Assembly (NCBI RefSeq): GCF_021130785.1
Contig: NW_025778013.1
Span: forward strand, 1 to 64,000
DNA: 64,000 nucleotides
Origin: Homalodisca vitripennis
Lineage: Eukaryota > Arthropoda > Insecta > Hemiptera > Cicadellidae
Direction of reading: 5' to 3'
Below the pieces are notes generated by a model, which had not been told where the DNA came from, did no database searches, and saw only the letters and a program-made list of their open reading frames with translations. The translations under genes were made by a program, and so were the position numbers. This document shows, in pieces, positions 25,091-36,890 of this stretch (position 1 is its first letter; every line of letters begins with the position of its first letter).

Positions 25091-26900
25091 GTCTTCAGCC
25101 GAAGCTATTGCAGTTGCTTTATATCTACGGGACTAGACCTAGACTAACGTTTGAGGTTTTTATTTTGTGATTAAATACTGTGTCGGATTTGCTTGCATCC
25201 TAAGGATATCCTGTCTGGCAATAAGCTCCGAACTGACCCGGTTACTACCTTAGATGGTTGTCATAATCTTGCACGTTTGTGCATAATAATATTTAGTTTA
25301 TGACTAGTTGATTTGTTTACCCACATTAGTAGGAAGTGCCTTTTCTAATCTTAGGTTATAAATGAGTAGTAAAATTACCATGCTGATTCAGGGATATGGT
25401 GTATTACACATGATTTCAGAACATATACTTCTACGATTTTCCTTTGACAAATACTTCAGGATTATAATGTTTTTAACAAAGGATGTGTTCAAGGGGGTTT
25501 CACAGATCAACGCTATACTCTAAGATCTTGAATAAAAACTATAAGCAAGAATATTATATACGTTTAAAATTTTGGACATTAAGCGTTGTTAGATTTACAA
25601 TTTCATTTACAAGAAAACTGGAACCGTAATTAATTTATGAATTTATAGTTTCAAATGTTGATATCAAATGTAATTACATTCAAAAAACATTAATTGTAAA
25701 TTTTAATAAGATCTTCTTTGTGGTTTGACACTAAAATAAACATTTTTTGGAGAAAAAAATATATCTCAAAATTCCTCTTCTTGATTTCTGATTTAAAATA
25801 TACAATGGACGATAGCAGTTTATAACGTTTTCAAACGCAAACTTTAAATTTGTTAACATTTGGTTATAAATTAAATGCCCAAATGAATATTTACCAAAAT
25901 TGAATATTTTGTCTAGCAAAAACAAACGTTTGTTTATGCTTTAAAATACCCTTAATTTTGTAAATGTACTTCAATTGTAATACCTGGGTTTTAATTTATT
26001 ATTACAACTAATAAATACTTAAATATTACATCATGCCACTATTTTAGACACTAAATATATAGTGTTGCGGGTTGGGCTCTATATATTCTGTTCTATCATC
26101 CATATAGTGTATGTGCAGGCATCTCGCGTCTGCATGATAAAATGTCTTGTTCTTTTATTTCTTATATAAAAATTAATAAGAAAACCACATCCTCTAATTT
26201 GTTCATTCAATCATATAATTATTTTATAAATTGCACTATACTTTATTAATAATTATATTAGTTAGCATACAACGCCACAACATGTAGGGTAAACAATTAA
26301 CGAATTGTTTTAAATCATAAATTTTAGATGTTATACTCATTTTTTAGATTTCATTCTTTTAAGGCTTTGTAAAGTATTGATTACTATGTATATGTATATG
26401 TAAATTGGTTTAATAAGTCATTGCTGCTATTTATATAAATAATATATTGTACTTACAATTACAATAATTTTCATCTTACTATGACTTTTGATATTTATAT
26501 ATTGAAGTATAAAATACTTGAATACACTGCGTCCTGTCACATGGTAAGCCGCGAAATACTAAATTGTTAAATTTAAAATTCAATTTATATTTATGTTATT
26601 AAAATAATATAAAAAATTCTTAAAAATGTTTAAGGAAAACTTTAAAATACAAATAAGCATACATTTTCTTTGTATCTAAGTAATGGTCTTTATAAGTTCA
26701 GTTAAAATCTGCCCAATAGGGTTAGTTTGATTATTGCACATTGAAAACCCTTCAAAAGAGTTTGCATTTATAATATAAACTATTTTAGAATAATTTGCAA
26801 TAGTATAACACGTCATGTCGAATATTGTCCTCAGATATTGCATCCAAACACTAATAATGTAGCACATAGATCGGAAACGGAGAAAAGATCTTATTAGAAT
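25090..26900. other. AT-rich DNA, nothing recognised
   Basis: Short low-complexity frames only. No transposon or array box was recognised before box a of the next unit. Confidence 0.4.
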
Positions 26901-27057
26901 ATTTATAGTTAAGTTTATTTACCCGTTTGTGCCCCTAAAATGTATGTGTTGGGGTAATCAGACAACAATCGTTTAGTTTTATTAGTAGTCGTGACGTCAG
27001 CAATATAAGGGACAGCTTAAACGTAAGCAGCAGTTTAAGTAAAATATTATTTTATAT

Positions 27058-28098
27058 ACAGGGTGTACATAAAGTCTTGCATAGGTATAATATTTTCTGA
27101 ACAATAACAGATAAATCAACAAGATTTGGTACATCGACACTACACCTAAAAATCTACTTTTTGAAGGAACTATCAGTTTTCTGTATCATCATGGGGACGT
27201 CCCGCAAGGAATCAGAAGGAAATCTTAAATAGGAGCATAGGTCAATATGCACATAATTTTAACGTTCACGTTCGTCAAGTGACGTAGTGTAGTTGAAGAA
27301 CTACAAGCAATACGATAAACTCTTTTGTACTAAAGCTTGTTTTAGTAGTGCTGTCCAACCTTTCTATCAGTGCGCTTTAGTACAAAAGAGTTTATCGTAT
27401 TGCTTGTAGATCTTCAACTACACTATGTCGCTTGACGAACGTGAACGTATAACACTTCTTATTATGGTTGGTTGGGGAAACAACAGACAATCACACGAGG
27501 AATCGCGCACTGGTAGAAAGGTTGGACAGCACTACTAAAACAAGAAAACTAGAATAGCCTACTATGAATAGACTGGCTAATAGGAATGTCCAAATTGCGA
27601 CCCAAAGATAAGAGCTTTCTAATTGTTACTGTTATCAGGTTTTCCCCGTTATCAATATATTAGGACCAAATTTGTAACCCTTGAGGATAACTAACATCAT
27701 AATTCACTTCTGTACAACTGACAAGCATAATGTAGTATTTAACTGCAGTATTTTTTGGTTGCAGTTTTGCTTTACTGGGGTTATGGCTACTAATAAAATG
27801 TAACCAAGTAAAACCTTTGAACAGCCGCCATTTTGTACTGGATCAATCTTTTTGAGTGCGGTTTTCGGCATTAAACTCTGCTAGATAAGCCCTTTAAAAT
27901 TAGGTGCATATTGACCTATGCTCCTATTTAAGATTTCCATCTGACCCCTTGCGGGACGTCCCCATGATGATAGAGAAAACTGATAGTTCCTTCAAAAAGT
28001 AGATTTTTAGGTGTAGTGTTGATGTACCAAATCTTGTTGATTTATCTGTTATCTTTCAGAAAATATTATACCTGTGCAGGACTTTATGTACACCCTGT
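27058..28098 (+). mobile_element. 1.04 kb non-autonomous DNA transposon with 205-base inverted ends
   Basis: Both ends start ACAGGGTGTACATAAAGT(C). The inverted ends run to about 27,262 and from about 27,894, with high identity. The flanks are TA-rich, so the target duplication is ambiguous (TA or TATAT). Unit C copy 3 (57,330-57,375) holds the uninterrupted target. Inside, 27,263-27,335 is the inverse of 27,375-27,447, and 27,335-27,374 is the inverse of 27,505-27,544, so the core is rearranged. Confidence 0.85.
27425..27545 (+). pseudogene. N-terminal transposase remnant inside the transposon
   Basis: The ATG at 27,425 gives MSLDERERITLLIMVGWGNN followed by RQSHEE. This resembles the helix-turn-helix N-terminus of insect IS630/Tc1/mariner-type transposases. 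Only about 40 codons remain before similarity is lost. The upstream inverted arms carry a duplicated, inverted piece of the same region. The family is inferred from remembered resemblance, without a search. Confidence 0.45.
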
Positions 28099-28480
28099 AT
28101 ATATGGAAACAATATGGCAGTTATAATTTAATGTTTTTAAATAATTATAAAGTGTTATGTCACTGCATTTTTTAAACTTCGCTCAATTCACAGCTAGTCA
28201 CGGAAGTAGCACCAGGAACACGATGTAATGGCCAGAAGCATGATCAGGACCAGGACCAGGACTTACAAGGATGAGTTACTTTAATGAAATATAAATCATA
28301 GATTTACTCACTAATTCTCGTTATACAAAGCAGTTTACATTCCAGTTTTAGCCATTATTTAAAGCACAAAACACTAGTATAGTTCAAATGTAGTGCTAAC
28401 AAGTAATAATGAAATATAGTTAATACAATCCATTGTTATATTTTGAGTAAAACTACTAATTTATGTTTTGTGCTATGTTT

Positions 28481-28515
28481 AATCTTCTTAGTACCCAAGA
28501 GTACAGAGAGAATCA
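28481..28515 (+). repeat. Array hairpin, copy 8
   Basis: CTTCTTAGTACCC pairs with GAGTACAGAGAG. AATCAGTTT follows. Confidence 0.6.
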
Positions 28516-29184
28516 GTTTATATTATTTAACACAGAACGGACAGCTATAGATATTTTAAGTTTTTACGTGGTTTTATAAAAAATATATAAAACTGTTCAT
28601 GAGAATCATTTTCTTACTTGTTTTTACAGCAATATTAACTAGCATTTCTAGTAAGCAAGATATTTGTAATGAGATGAAATTAGTCCATGCTTTTTATTGA
28701 AAGGTATAAAAATAGTAACTAATTTTTGTTTAACTTGTATACTTCAATAATTAAAAACTCAGTGGCAAACAAGTGTGACATAATTATGTTGTAGAAGTTC
28801 TATTAGTTACTGAAATTCACGCCAGAGCTCTATTTCAGAGTACAAGAGATAATAAGACACCAACCAAAATTATACACTATTATGAGTACCTAAGTGGATT
28901 CCAATGCTAGATATACATATTAAGTTTTCTCTTTGTAATATTATTAAAAACAATTTCGAATATTATTAAAATCTCTGTTTCATGACGATATAGAATAATT
29001 AGTTTTGGAGGATAATACGTCAGCTAAACTTCAAAATCGCCAGTGCTCCCTGCCGGAGTAAACCATTGCCTCAATAATCCTGGCACACATTTTCGATAGA
29101 AATGTGAGTTTACAAATAAATCAGTACATATTTAGATCCAGAATTCAAAAAGCAGAGCTCCGAAAGGCACACACAATCCTCTCC

Positions 29185-29490
29185 CAAACCTAAGAAGTGA
29201 AAATGAGCAAGTCTCGTATCAAAACAAGGCTGATTGTCTTCTTTGACTTTCGAGGAATCATTTTAGTACTGCAAGCAAAAACCGTCAATGCAGTCTGAAG
29301 CGTTCGAGACTGAAACACCAGATTGCAATTATTAGGCCTGATATTAAAGTCATCTTCAAGCTCCACTACTAAAATCCCTCCAGCCACACGGCCTTCATCG
29401 TTATCAACTACCCTACCCAGAACAAGACCACCCCGTGGTGCCCCAGCCTCCTTACAGCCCTAACATAGCTATGTGTTATTTATATTCCAC
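29185..29490 (+). pseudogene. mariner transposase fragment
   Basis: The frame from the ATG at 29,200-29,202 reads MSKSRIKTRLIVFFDFRGII, the block around the second catalytic Asp of mariner transposases (the FFD motif). It then reaches a stop. Further on, IRPDIK, KLHY, SSHTAFIVINY and, after a shift, PVVPQPPYSPNIA match the HDNAPSHTA and PHPPYSPDLAPCD-type blocks around the third catalytic residue. The HDN motif is lost (a stop follows KLHY). Both ends of the gene are missing. It lies immediately upstream of segmental duplication copy 2. Confidence 0.75.
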
Positions 29491-30117
29491 CGACTGAATT
29501 GTTCATTTAAGAATCTTTTCGGAAATAAAATGTTTTCTTAGAATAGTCATATTCTGATTTGTCAGTATGTTCTGTGGCAAAATTAGTGTGTATATTCAAT
29601 ACTATTATACAAACACTCTTCTTCACACCAAAATTAGTACTTTTTGTCAAATTGTAAAACCAAAGCATTAGCAATTAACGGTGCACCTGTCATACATTTA
29701 TGCGTAAATATTTTCTATTTATATTATTATTTCTCCCTTCACACATTCCACTGAAAAGCCCGTAACAGTTGCATGTGAATCTCGCTATAAAATGAATTAC
29801 CATACACTATTCTAACGGCGTATACAGTTAAAATATTATCTCAAAGCAGGAGTGAAAAATATTTACCTGAATACTGTTATTTATAACAGTGCTTTTGTGT
29901 TGGATCTTGATAGTTAAATTTATTCATATGTTACGATCGTAATTTTAAATGACTATTTGATAATAACAAAAGCCAAAACTATGAAAGTATTTATAAAATT
30001 ATGTGTTATTATTTTATTTTGAAATAAAAATACACGTTTAATTGTTATTAGGAGCACAAGAGGATATATTTAAATATATTTTAAATAATAATTATTTAAA
30101 GGAAAACTAAACTATTT

Positions 30118-30202
30118 TTTTTTTTTAAGGAGAAGCCAATTCCCTTTTAAGTTTTATTATGCCCGTCCTCATGGATCACTGGCCTGTGCGAGGATCTTAT
30201 TA
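30118..30202 (-). mobile_element. SINE, tail half, split by a LINE
   Basis: This is the tail and body part of the tRNA-Leu-related SINE (GGCCTGTGCGAGGATCTTAT). It stops at the LINE 3' end. The other half resumes at 33,323. Confidence 0.8.
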
Positions 30203-33200
30203 ATAATAATAATATTCTTTATTGCGTGAAACAATTACAATATTGCATGGCATGCGTCAACGTAACTATATAAAGTAGATAAGTATATCAGATAAATGAT
30301 GTTGGTCAAGGTAAATACATACAATGCAATACGATTCTTATATGTATCAGAACCGGGGATTTCGTGGTTGTTAATTTCAAAAATTTTCATCCCAACGGCC
30401 CATCATGAACTCATCAGTTGAGTAAAATGCCTTTGATATAAGAAAATGTTTTAGTCGAGTTTTGAATTATTTGTTTCATTGAGTTGTTTGATGCCTTCAG
30501 GGAGCCTACTGATTAGTCAGACTCCAACTTGAGATGGTAAGTGTTCGAAAGCTGCCGTTCTGTGCTGTTCGACTCGAAAGTTATTCCTGCATCTAGTCCC
30601 ATATTGGTGAACATCTCTACCCCGCACCAACTCGCATTTAAGTCGGCAGTACAAGGCCACCTCGAGAATATAGAGACAGGGAAGGGTCAGCAATCCAAGC
30701 TCCCTAAAGGCATATTTGCACGACTCTCTGGGGTTTAATTTTGAAAGAATTCTTACGGCTTTCTTTTGAGATCTGAAAACTCTTCTAAATCTGTATTTTG
30801 AACAGCTTCCCCACAATCTCAAGCCATGTGTCAAATGTGGATATACCAGACCGAAATAGGGCATTTTTAATATATCCCACGACCAAAATTTTGCAAGATT
30901 GCGCAGGGCATAAATTCCCGAAGCAACCTTAGAGCAAACGTTTTCAATGTGGTCGTCCCATGTCAGCCCCCTGATCAAGATACATTCCAAGGAACTTAAT
31001 GGAGTCTGTTTCTTCCAGAAGGAAATCGTCCACCATCACCGTGGGCCGAAGCTCTTGCTCTTGTTGTTGCCGAAGGCAAAAATGTAAGACGTTTGATTTT
31101 GAATTGGTTGTTTCCAGATTGATTCTGGAAAAATATTCGATGCATGAATTCAATTCAATTAATGTCTCCATTTCAAGTTCGTTTTTTGATTTTGATCTGA
31201 TGCAGAGTCGTATCGTCAGCATATTGAATGAATTTTCCATTCTGGATTGCAGAATTCAATCTGTTGACGTAAATTAGAAAAAGGACTGGCCCTAATATTG
31301 ATCCCTGCGGGACACCGTAGGGCATTTTAACTTTTCCTGACAAGACACTTTCAATCTGCACGCACTGCTCTCTATCTTTTAAATAAGACGAGATCCAATC
31401 GTGCGGCAGTCCCCGAATACCACTTGAACACAACTGGCGCAACAGTGTTGCATGATGCACAAAGTCAAAAGCTTTAGAGAGGTCGAGGAATAAGCTTAGC
31501 ACGTGCCCTCGCCTCTCTAGGCCCTCGACAACATTGTAAATGAGATTCGTTACAGCATCGATTGTCGACTTGTTTTTCTTGAACCCAAATTGTTCGGGAC
31601 ATAGAACCTCGTAACGATCAAGAAATTGTTTGAGAAAAGCTTTTTCAAAAATTTTACTGAAAACTGGGAGTATAGAAATAGGACGATAGTTGCTTGGAAT
31701 GCAAGCATCGTCCTTTTTGAAAATTGGTATAACTTTGGCAATCTTCAATGCCGATGGGAATACGCCTTGAGCAAATGAAAGATTGATCACTCGGGTGATT
31801 GGAGTCAAGAGGTATTTGAAGCAACCCCTGAGCAACTACACAGACATGCCATTGGTGTCACTGGATTTTTCAGTCTCAAATCCCGCACGATATGGGCCGC
31901 CTCCACCTCACTCACAGGAAAAAGAACCATATACGAGATCGGTCTCGTCAATGGATCATCGCGAGGGCTATCCGAAAATGAGTCGTCTGGTTCAGCCACA
32001 GTTGAAAAAATGTGTTAAATTCACTTGCCACTTCAAACGGATGATCAATTATTTTATTTGTCGTTTTAAGTGTCGTAGTTGAAAATTTGGAAAAACTTTG
32101 TTGTTTTGTGCTGTTTTTTATAATGTTCCAAGGGCTTTTTGAAAAATTGTCTGATTGTCTCAGTTTGGTTTCGACATCTCGTGCCTTGGCCATCCTTATT
32201 TCTTTTCGATAATTTTGCTTGAAATTTCGAAAAAAGTTTTGAATTGTTCGTTTTCGGTCCCTACATATATCGAATGGTAAAACTTGAGCCTTTCTCTTGA
32301 TTTGAGAATATCCTGAGTAATCCAGGTATCTCTTCTCCTTTGAAAACGCTGTTTGAAATTTTTTAATGGGCAAGTGACATTTAAATGAAAAATTACTCGC
32401 TTTAAAAATGTATTGAAGGCTTCCTCCACTTGATCGAAAGAATCCAGGAATGGCCACGACTCCTTCCTGAGACAATTGTTGAAAATATCAACGTTTGCAG
32501 ACTTTAAATCTTGTTTTATTTTCACGGAGGGAGGTTCAAATTTTGGTTTGGATTGGGTAATTATGGCTTCCTGGGCGAAGTGATCCGAGATGGCCGCGTT
32601 CAGAACAGAGACCGAAACGTCTGGGATGTTTGTGATGACGTTGTCGATGGCCGTACTCGACTTGGTGTTGGTGAGTTCACGGACCATGTTAAACCGAAAG
32701 AAGATAAGATATCGCGAAGCCGCTGGGCCAGGGGGTTAGCGCAGTCCAGAACGTCGATGTTGAAGACACCTATGATGAACTTCAATAATTTTGAATGAAA
32801 GAAATTTAGGAGTGTTTCAAAGTTGTCAAAAAATGTGGTGATGCACCCATTTGGAGATCTATTCAATTACTCTGATTTTTCCAATGCATTTTTGATCAAG
32901 TTTTATCCCAGCCACTTCAAAGTTTAGATCACTACTATAATCCACTTTTAATAGCTGGTAACTTAGGCGATATTTGACAAAGATTGCCACGCCACCCCCT
33001 TTGTAGTTAGTTCGGTTATAAACGCTAGCCAATTCTTAGTTATTGATTCTGAACATCGCAACAGTATCAGCCATAAAGCCATGCTCAGAAACAACAAATA
33101 TATCAGGATGCAGCTCTTCTGCCATGAGCATCAGCTCGTCGACTTTATTTGTGGCAGACTGTGCGGTCTGGTGCACAATAGAAAATGCTTGAATTGAATT

Positions 33201-33322
33201 TTGTTAATTTGATTTGAGTTTTCTTGAGACTTTTTGGATACGTAATTCCCCGATTCTGATATTTTTATGTCAGATTCACACAATTGAAAGGCAGACAGTT
33301 TTTTAGCTGATTCATGGTGATT
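30203..33322 (-). mobile_element. CR1/Jockey-group LINE inserted in a SINE
   Basis: Minus-strand element. The 5' end is near 33,322 and the 3' end near 30,203, with a short (TTA/TAA)n tail preceded by AATAAAG. It encodes endonuclease then reverse transcriptase. Relative to the uninterrupted SINE at 12,114, 30 bases (equivalent to 12,201-12,230) are missing at the insertion point, suggesting a target deletion. The element starts just before the endonuclease, so any first reading frame is absent (5' truncation). Confidence 0.8.
30517..33220 (-). pseudogene. LINE endonuclease / reverse transcriptase pseudogene
   Basis: From high to low coordinates: an endonuclease start (IVHQTAQSATNKVDELMLMA, then PDIFVVSEHGF near 33,060-33,185); NIDVLDCANPLAQRLRDIL (about 32,720); TAIDNVITNIPDVSVSVLNA and SDHFAQ (about 32,600); a linker; and RT blocks IPIFKKDD, NYRPISILPVFSKIFEKAFL, PEQFGFKKNKSTIDAV, LFLDLSKAFD, GVPQGSILGPVLFLIYVN and YADDTTL (31,770-31,200). 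The C-terminal region follows (WDDHIENVCSKVASGIYALR, about 30,960) and stops at 30,517. The frame is broken at least near 31,850 (shift plus stop), 31,210 and 30,970, and more than once in the endonuclease. The YADD residues are intact. Motifs fit the CR1/Jockey group; the exact clade is not settled. Confidence 0.8.
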
Positions 33323-33440
33323 CAAGGTCGATGGTACTGATAAAAAGTGCAACGGTCACAGACAGGATTCTAACCTGCACTATCTCTAACTCAGACCCAG
33401 AGTCTAACGTCTTAGACCACTCGACAATCGGCACTCCCAA
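33323..33440 (-). mobile_element. SINE, tRNA-like head half, split by a LINE
   Basis: It resumes with CAAGGTCGATGGTACT and includes the degraded B box (GGATTCTAACC on +) and A-box region (CCACTCGACAATCGG on +). Confidence 0.8.
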
Positions 33441-34404
33441 ACGTTCTGCCGTGGTTTGAAAATTGCAGACTTGTTATGATAATAGTTACAGACTACATTT
33501 TCTTAGTCCTGTAAATGAGTTAATAATTGCATACAAACTGTTTGGAAATCAAACAAAATTATATTGAATCCTTAAACACTAACCCGTTTTCAAATAATAA
33601 ATTGTTTATTTAATAACTTACTTAGTAACTTATATGCCCTAAATAACTTTACATTTTAATTTGTCATGTACTGTAGTGTAGACTAGTTGAATTAGCTACA
33701 TCAAAGGGAAAACTTACCCTAAATCTACGCAGGCTCTTTTAGTTGCAGATATACTAATAAGTAATACATGACAAATAGAACAGTGTGCCTGAATTTTGGA
33801 TCAAAACAATGATAATTTATCAAGTACACAATAATATAAGACAGGCAATGGAAGATGTTTGCGTCTTTAGTATATATGTGTAAGGGTGATATAATAACAA
33901 GATCGGTATATTCATAGTAGTCTAACGCAAGAAAAGGTATCAAGAAAGAAAAAACAGGTGAAACATAGACACCAGATTATTTATTAATATTGTTTTAATA
34001 TCCATGGAAACAGCAAAGTAAAATTATTTTAAAGTGTTCGATAAATTCAAAAGTGATGTTTACATAATTCTTTGAACTCATACTACGTTGGGTAGAAATA
34101 CCAAGTTCAGCGACAGGTGCAACTAAAAAGTTTGATAAGGGCAAGGACGTTTGTTATAATTCAGTTTAACGTTCAAAGTCGTTCAACACGCAGAACGTCA
34201 GGAAATCTTCACCAGGAGTACAAAGCCGAAGACCAGGATCAAGGCAAGGATTTACGGATAAGTTACTTTAATTATTTTTAAATCACAATTTTGGCTCTAA
34301 GTATAAGAAGTTAAGATTCTAGTTTTAGAGATTATTAATCACAGTAACCAACAGTAATACAGTTTAATTGAAGTATACGCTTTTACAATTTTAACTAAAT
34401 TTTT

Positions 34405-35712
34405 ATCTGTTTGTAACCTGTCTATAGTTAGGTTATCTTCTATAAACAAATCACAACTATTTTTGTTTTAGTATAAGAGCGACCAATTGGGTTGTTAACT
34501 TATAACCCTTGATTTTAACAATGCACAAGTTCCAATGGAATTCAATAATCAAACTCAGTATACAATAATAGTAATTTTAATAAGATTTAAAATCAATAAT
34601 ACAGCAACGCCAAGCTATCTTTTTTACTCTGAATTTATTCTCAATTATTTCATATTTTTAACCCATCAAATGTTCACAAGTTCAGTCTTAAAACTAACAA
34701 TCAATCAATCATTCAATAATTGTGTCCTTCAAGTTCTCAGTGCTAAAATTCAGTGCTCAACACAAACTCAAAATAAAAATCTTTATTAAACTTCAATATA
34801 AAATAATCTTCTTCTAATATAAAATGAAACAAATAATACAATAAGACTTCTTCTCAAAATAAAAATCAAACAAATCAAGGTAATATTAATATTTAATATA
34901 TGAACAAAGACAATGTCCAACCAGTTAAACTCAAATTTGTACCAATTTCAATGTACCGTACTTATTTTCTATAAATTTCCAATTTACAAATTATTGAATT
35001 ATCCAGAATTATCCGCTTGGCTTTGAATTTTAAATTTAGGAACTTGTTAAAATATATATAGAATCTCAGAACATAAAATAAACTTTCTTTTTCAGTAGGC
35101 TATTCCTGATTAAACCAAGATGAACAGGAAAATATCATCAAGCAATTTACTATTTAAGTGTTAAATTCTAACTTTCACAGTACCTCACACTTCTCCTGAA
35201 GAATTCACCAAGTAAGAAAAATAATTGTTATAGATTAATCAAATTAAACATTAAAGTTTAAATTTAGAAAAGAATTTTAATCTCAAACTCAACCTTCCTT
35301 CCGAAAAATCGATACGGCAAGAGTAGGCTATCACTTCTACACGTACTTCTCTCTCTGAGCACACAGCAAAGAATCCCCTGAAAACGTGGTTGTATCCACC
35401 GGAAGGATTTAGAAGTCCCTCCCACCATCTAATCAACCTAACATTGGCCAATCAAAATTGAGCAAACACAATGTCTGAATTGTATAGTACCTATCCAACC
35501 CAGACCTGTAACCTATGCTCAATACCTAGATACAAAAGGAAGCTTCTAGCATTCCTCGAACCCGAATCGACAAGAAATTCAGCACTGCTGGAAGGATCAC
35601 AATCCTACAATTCACTTATTATATTAATTCACAATTCTCTTAATTAAAATATAAAGATTCCTATAAATATTTAAATAATATAGGAAGCATCCTATACTGT
35701 TTAAATCTAAGG
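34405..35712. mobile_element. Unidentified 1.3 kb insertion
   Basis: Unit A copy 1 reads straight through at the equivalent point (about 13,322). Here TTTTATCT on the left and TTTAAATCT on the right flank 1.3 kb of foreign sequence, possibly an imperfect target duplication. There are no clear terminal repeats and no coding frame I recognise. The 34,535-34,789 frame is low-complexity. The right third (35,260-35,600) is less AT-rich. Confidence 0.5.
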
Positions 35713-35818
35713 GTTTTAGAATTTATGTATTTATTTCGTTAAGATTATCATAATCAAATATTAACGTTAGTATGCTTTTTGTACAAATAGAAAACAAAAC
35801 TTGTAACTTTGGGTTGTT

Positions 35819-35850
35819 AATCCTTTACTACTTTAAGTGTACAGATATCC
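35819..35850 (+). repeat. Array hairpin, copy 9 (degenerate)
   Basis: AATCCTTTACTAC and AAGTGTACAGATATC sit at the hairpin position. Pairing is weak, as in unit A copy 1. Confidence 0.35.
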
Positions 35851-36367
35851 TAATTAGAAATTTTTTCTAAAGCATTAAAATAATTTATGACCCCTTCATA
35901 AATATTAGATAAAAATTGTAAAGATTAATTAGAGAATTATGTTCCTAAAGGTGTCTAGGAGTCATATTTCTGGGATTTTATAATAGGGTAAATATGTAAA
36001 GAATGCGTAATTAGTGAATGCTGTATGACTTAGGATTAAAGTTCTTAACTTAATTACGCTTAGTTCTTTATAATCAACAATAATTATGAAAACTGTTTTG
36101 TGCAGATTTTAACATAAATATGGTCTGTATCCTTTAATGTGTTCAATTAGTTGCTGAGATTACATTAGAGCTCATCCATTTCACAAGAGAAACAAAATGA
36201 AGTGATACTGTCTATACACAAACTATTATATTACATATTTATATTTAAATATTAAATGTTTACTATAAATAATAATTTTTTTTCTAATAACTGTTTCATG
36301 GTAAAATATAATAAACCGTCTGGAGAATACTGCACAGCATGTTCCAAATCATGAGTAAAGTAGCATG

Positions 36368-36405
36368 GTTTAGGTTTAGGTTTAGATTTAGGTTTTGGTT
36401 TTTGT
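36368..36405 (+). repeat. Short (TTTAGG)n tract
   Basis: About four TTTAGG-like repeats, absent from the equivalent point of duplication copy 1 (about 14,005). Probably a local simple-repeat expansion. Confidence 0.6.
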
Positions 36406-36694
36406 GACTACAGTGGATCTTTGTTTATTAAAGTATTCATAAAATTAAAGTATGTTGTCATAAATCAATAAAAAAATATAATAATTTAAAAAACTTATGC
36501 TATTTACATATTGCAATTTAAACCAATCGATATAAATATAGGAGTAATATAATATTTTTATGAAGGTCTTGTAAATTCAATCGTACACTCATTATGGCCT
36601 GAAAATTATAACATAACTTTTTAAACTGAGTTTTTTTAAAATAAAGTAGTATAATCTTTCATTTAAGCTTAAAAATAGACGTTGAACTTTCAGT

Positions 36695-36890
36695 CTGAGT
36701 TAGAGATAGCGCAGGTTCGAGTCCTGTCTGTGACCGGAGCACTTTTCATCAGTACCAAATACCTTGATCTGTATCGACTCTCCCCCTGATTCTGTTTGAT
36801 ATGATCCACGCACTGGCCAGTGGCCCTTGAGGACGGGTTAAATAAGGGTTAAAAGAGGATCGGCTTATCCTTTCAATAAAACAAGAAAAT
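36695..36890 (+). mobile_element. tRNA-Leu-related SINE, 5'-truncated, plus strand
   Basis: Counterpart of the SINE at 14,306: CAGTCTGAGTTAGAGATAGC, B box GGTTCGAGTCC, the SINE body and an A-rich end. It marks the right limit of segmental duplication copy 2. Confidence 0.75.

Larger units (their letters stand above)
26920..29100 (+). repeat. Array unit C, copy 2, interrupted by a transposon
   Basis: Box a (26,925-27,030, GTAGTCGTGACGTCAGCAAT) matches unit C copy 3 closely. Box b is split by the element at 27,058-28,098, and its right half reads ATGGAAACAA from 28,104. Box c (28,150-28,285) has AGCACCAGGAACACGATGTA and GGACCAGGACCAGGACTTAC. The hairpin is at 28,481, h at 28,805-28,860 and i at 29,005-29,085. 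Confidence 0.75.
33680..36200 (+). repeat. Array unit A, copy 2 (with insertion)
   Basis: Box a (33,860-33,960) and box b (34,000, ATCCATGGAAACAGCAAAG) are present. In box c (34,165-34,290) the sequence has ACCAGGAGTACAAAGCCGAA and GATAAGTTACTTTAATT. The hairpin is at 35,819 and h at 36,155-36,195. The unit is interrupted between c and the hairpin by about 1.3 kb of unrelated DNA. The box-b ATG frame stops after five codons. Confidence 0.7.
29505..36890 (+). repeat. Segmental duplication 1, copy 2 (with insertions)
   Basis: It matches 11,490-14,520 in order and orientation. The extra length is explained mainly by the LINE (30,203-33,322) and the insertion at about 34,405-35,712. The flanking shared blocks remain alignable across each insertion, so both insertions came after the duplication. 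Confidence 0.85.

Noticed and set aside
29190..29387. Minus-strand 65-codon frame
   Set aside because: Antisense shadow of the mariner fragment, whose motifs read on the plus strand.
30541..32798. Plus-strand frames across the LINE
   Set aside because: Antisense shadows of the minus-strand reverse transcriptase and endonuclease.
36368..36405. Interstitial telomere
   Set aside because: Only about four imperfect TTTAGG repeats, not the usual insect TTAGG, and absent from the paralogous copy, so a local simple-repeat expansion is more likely.
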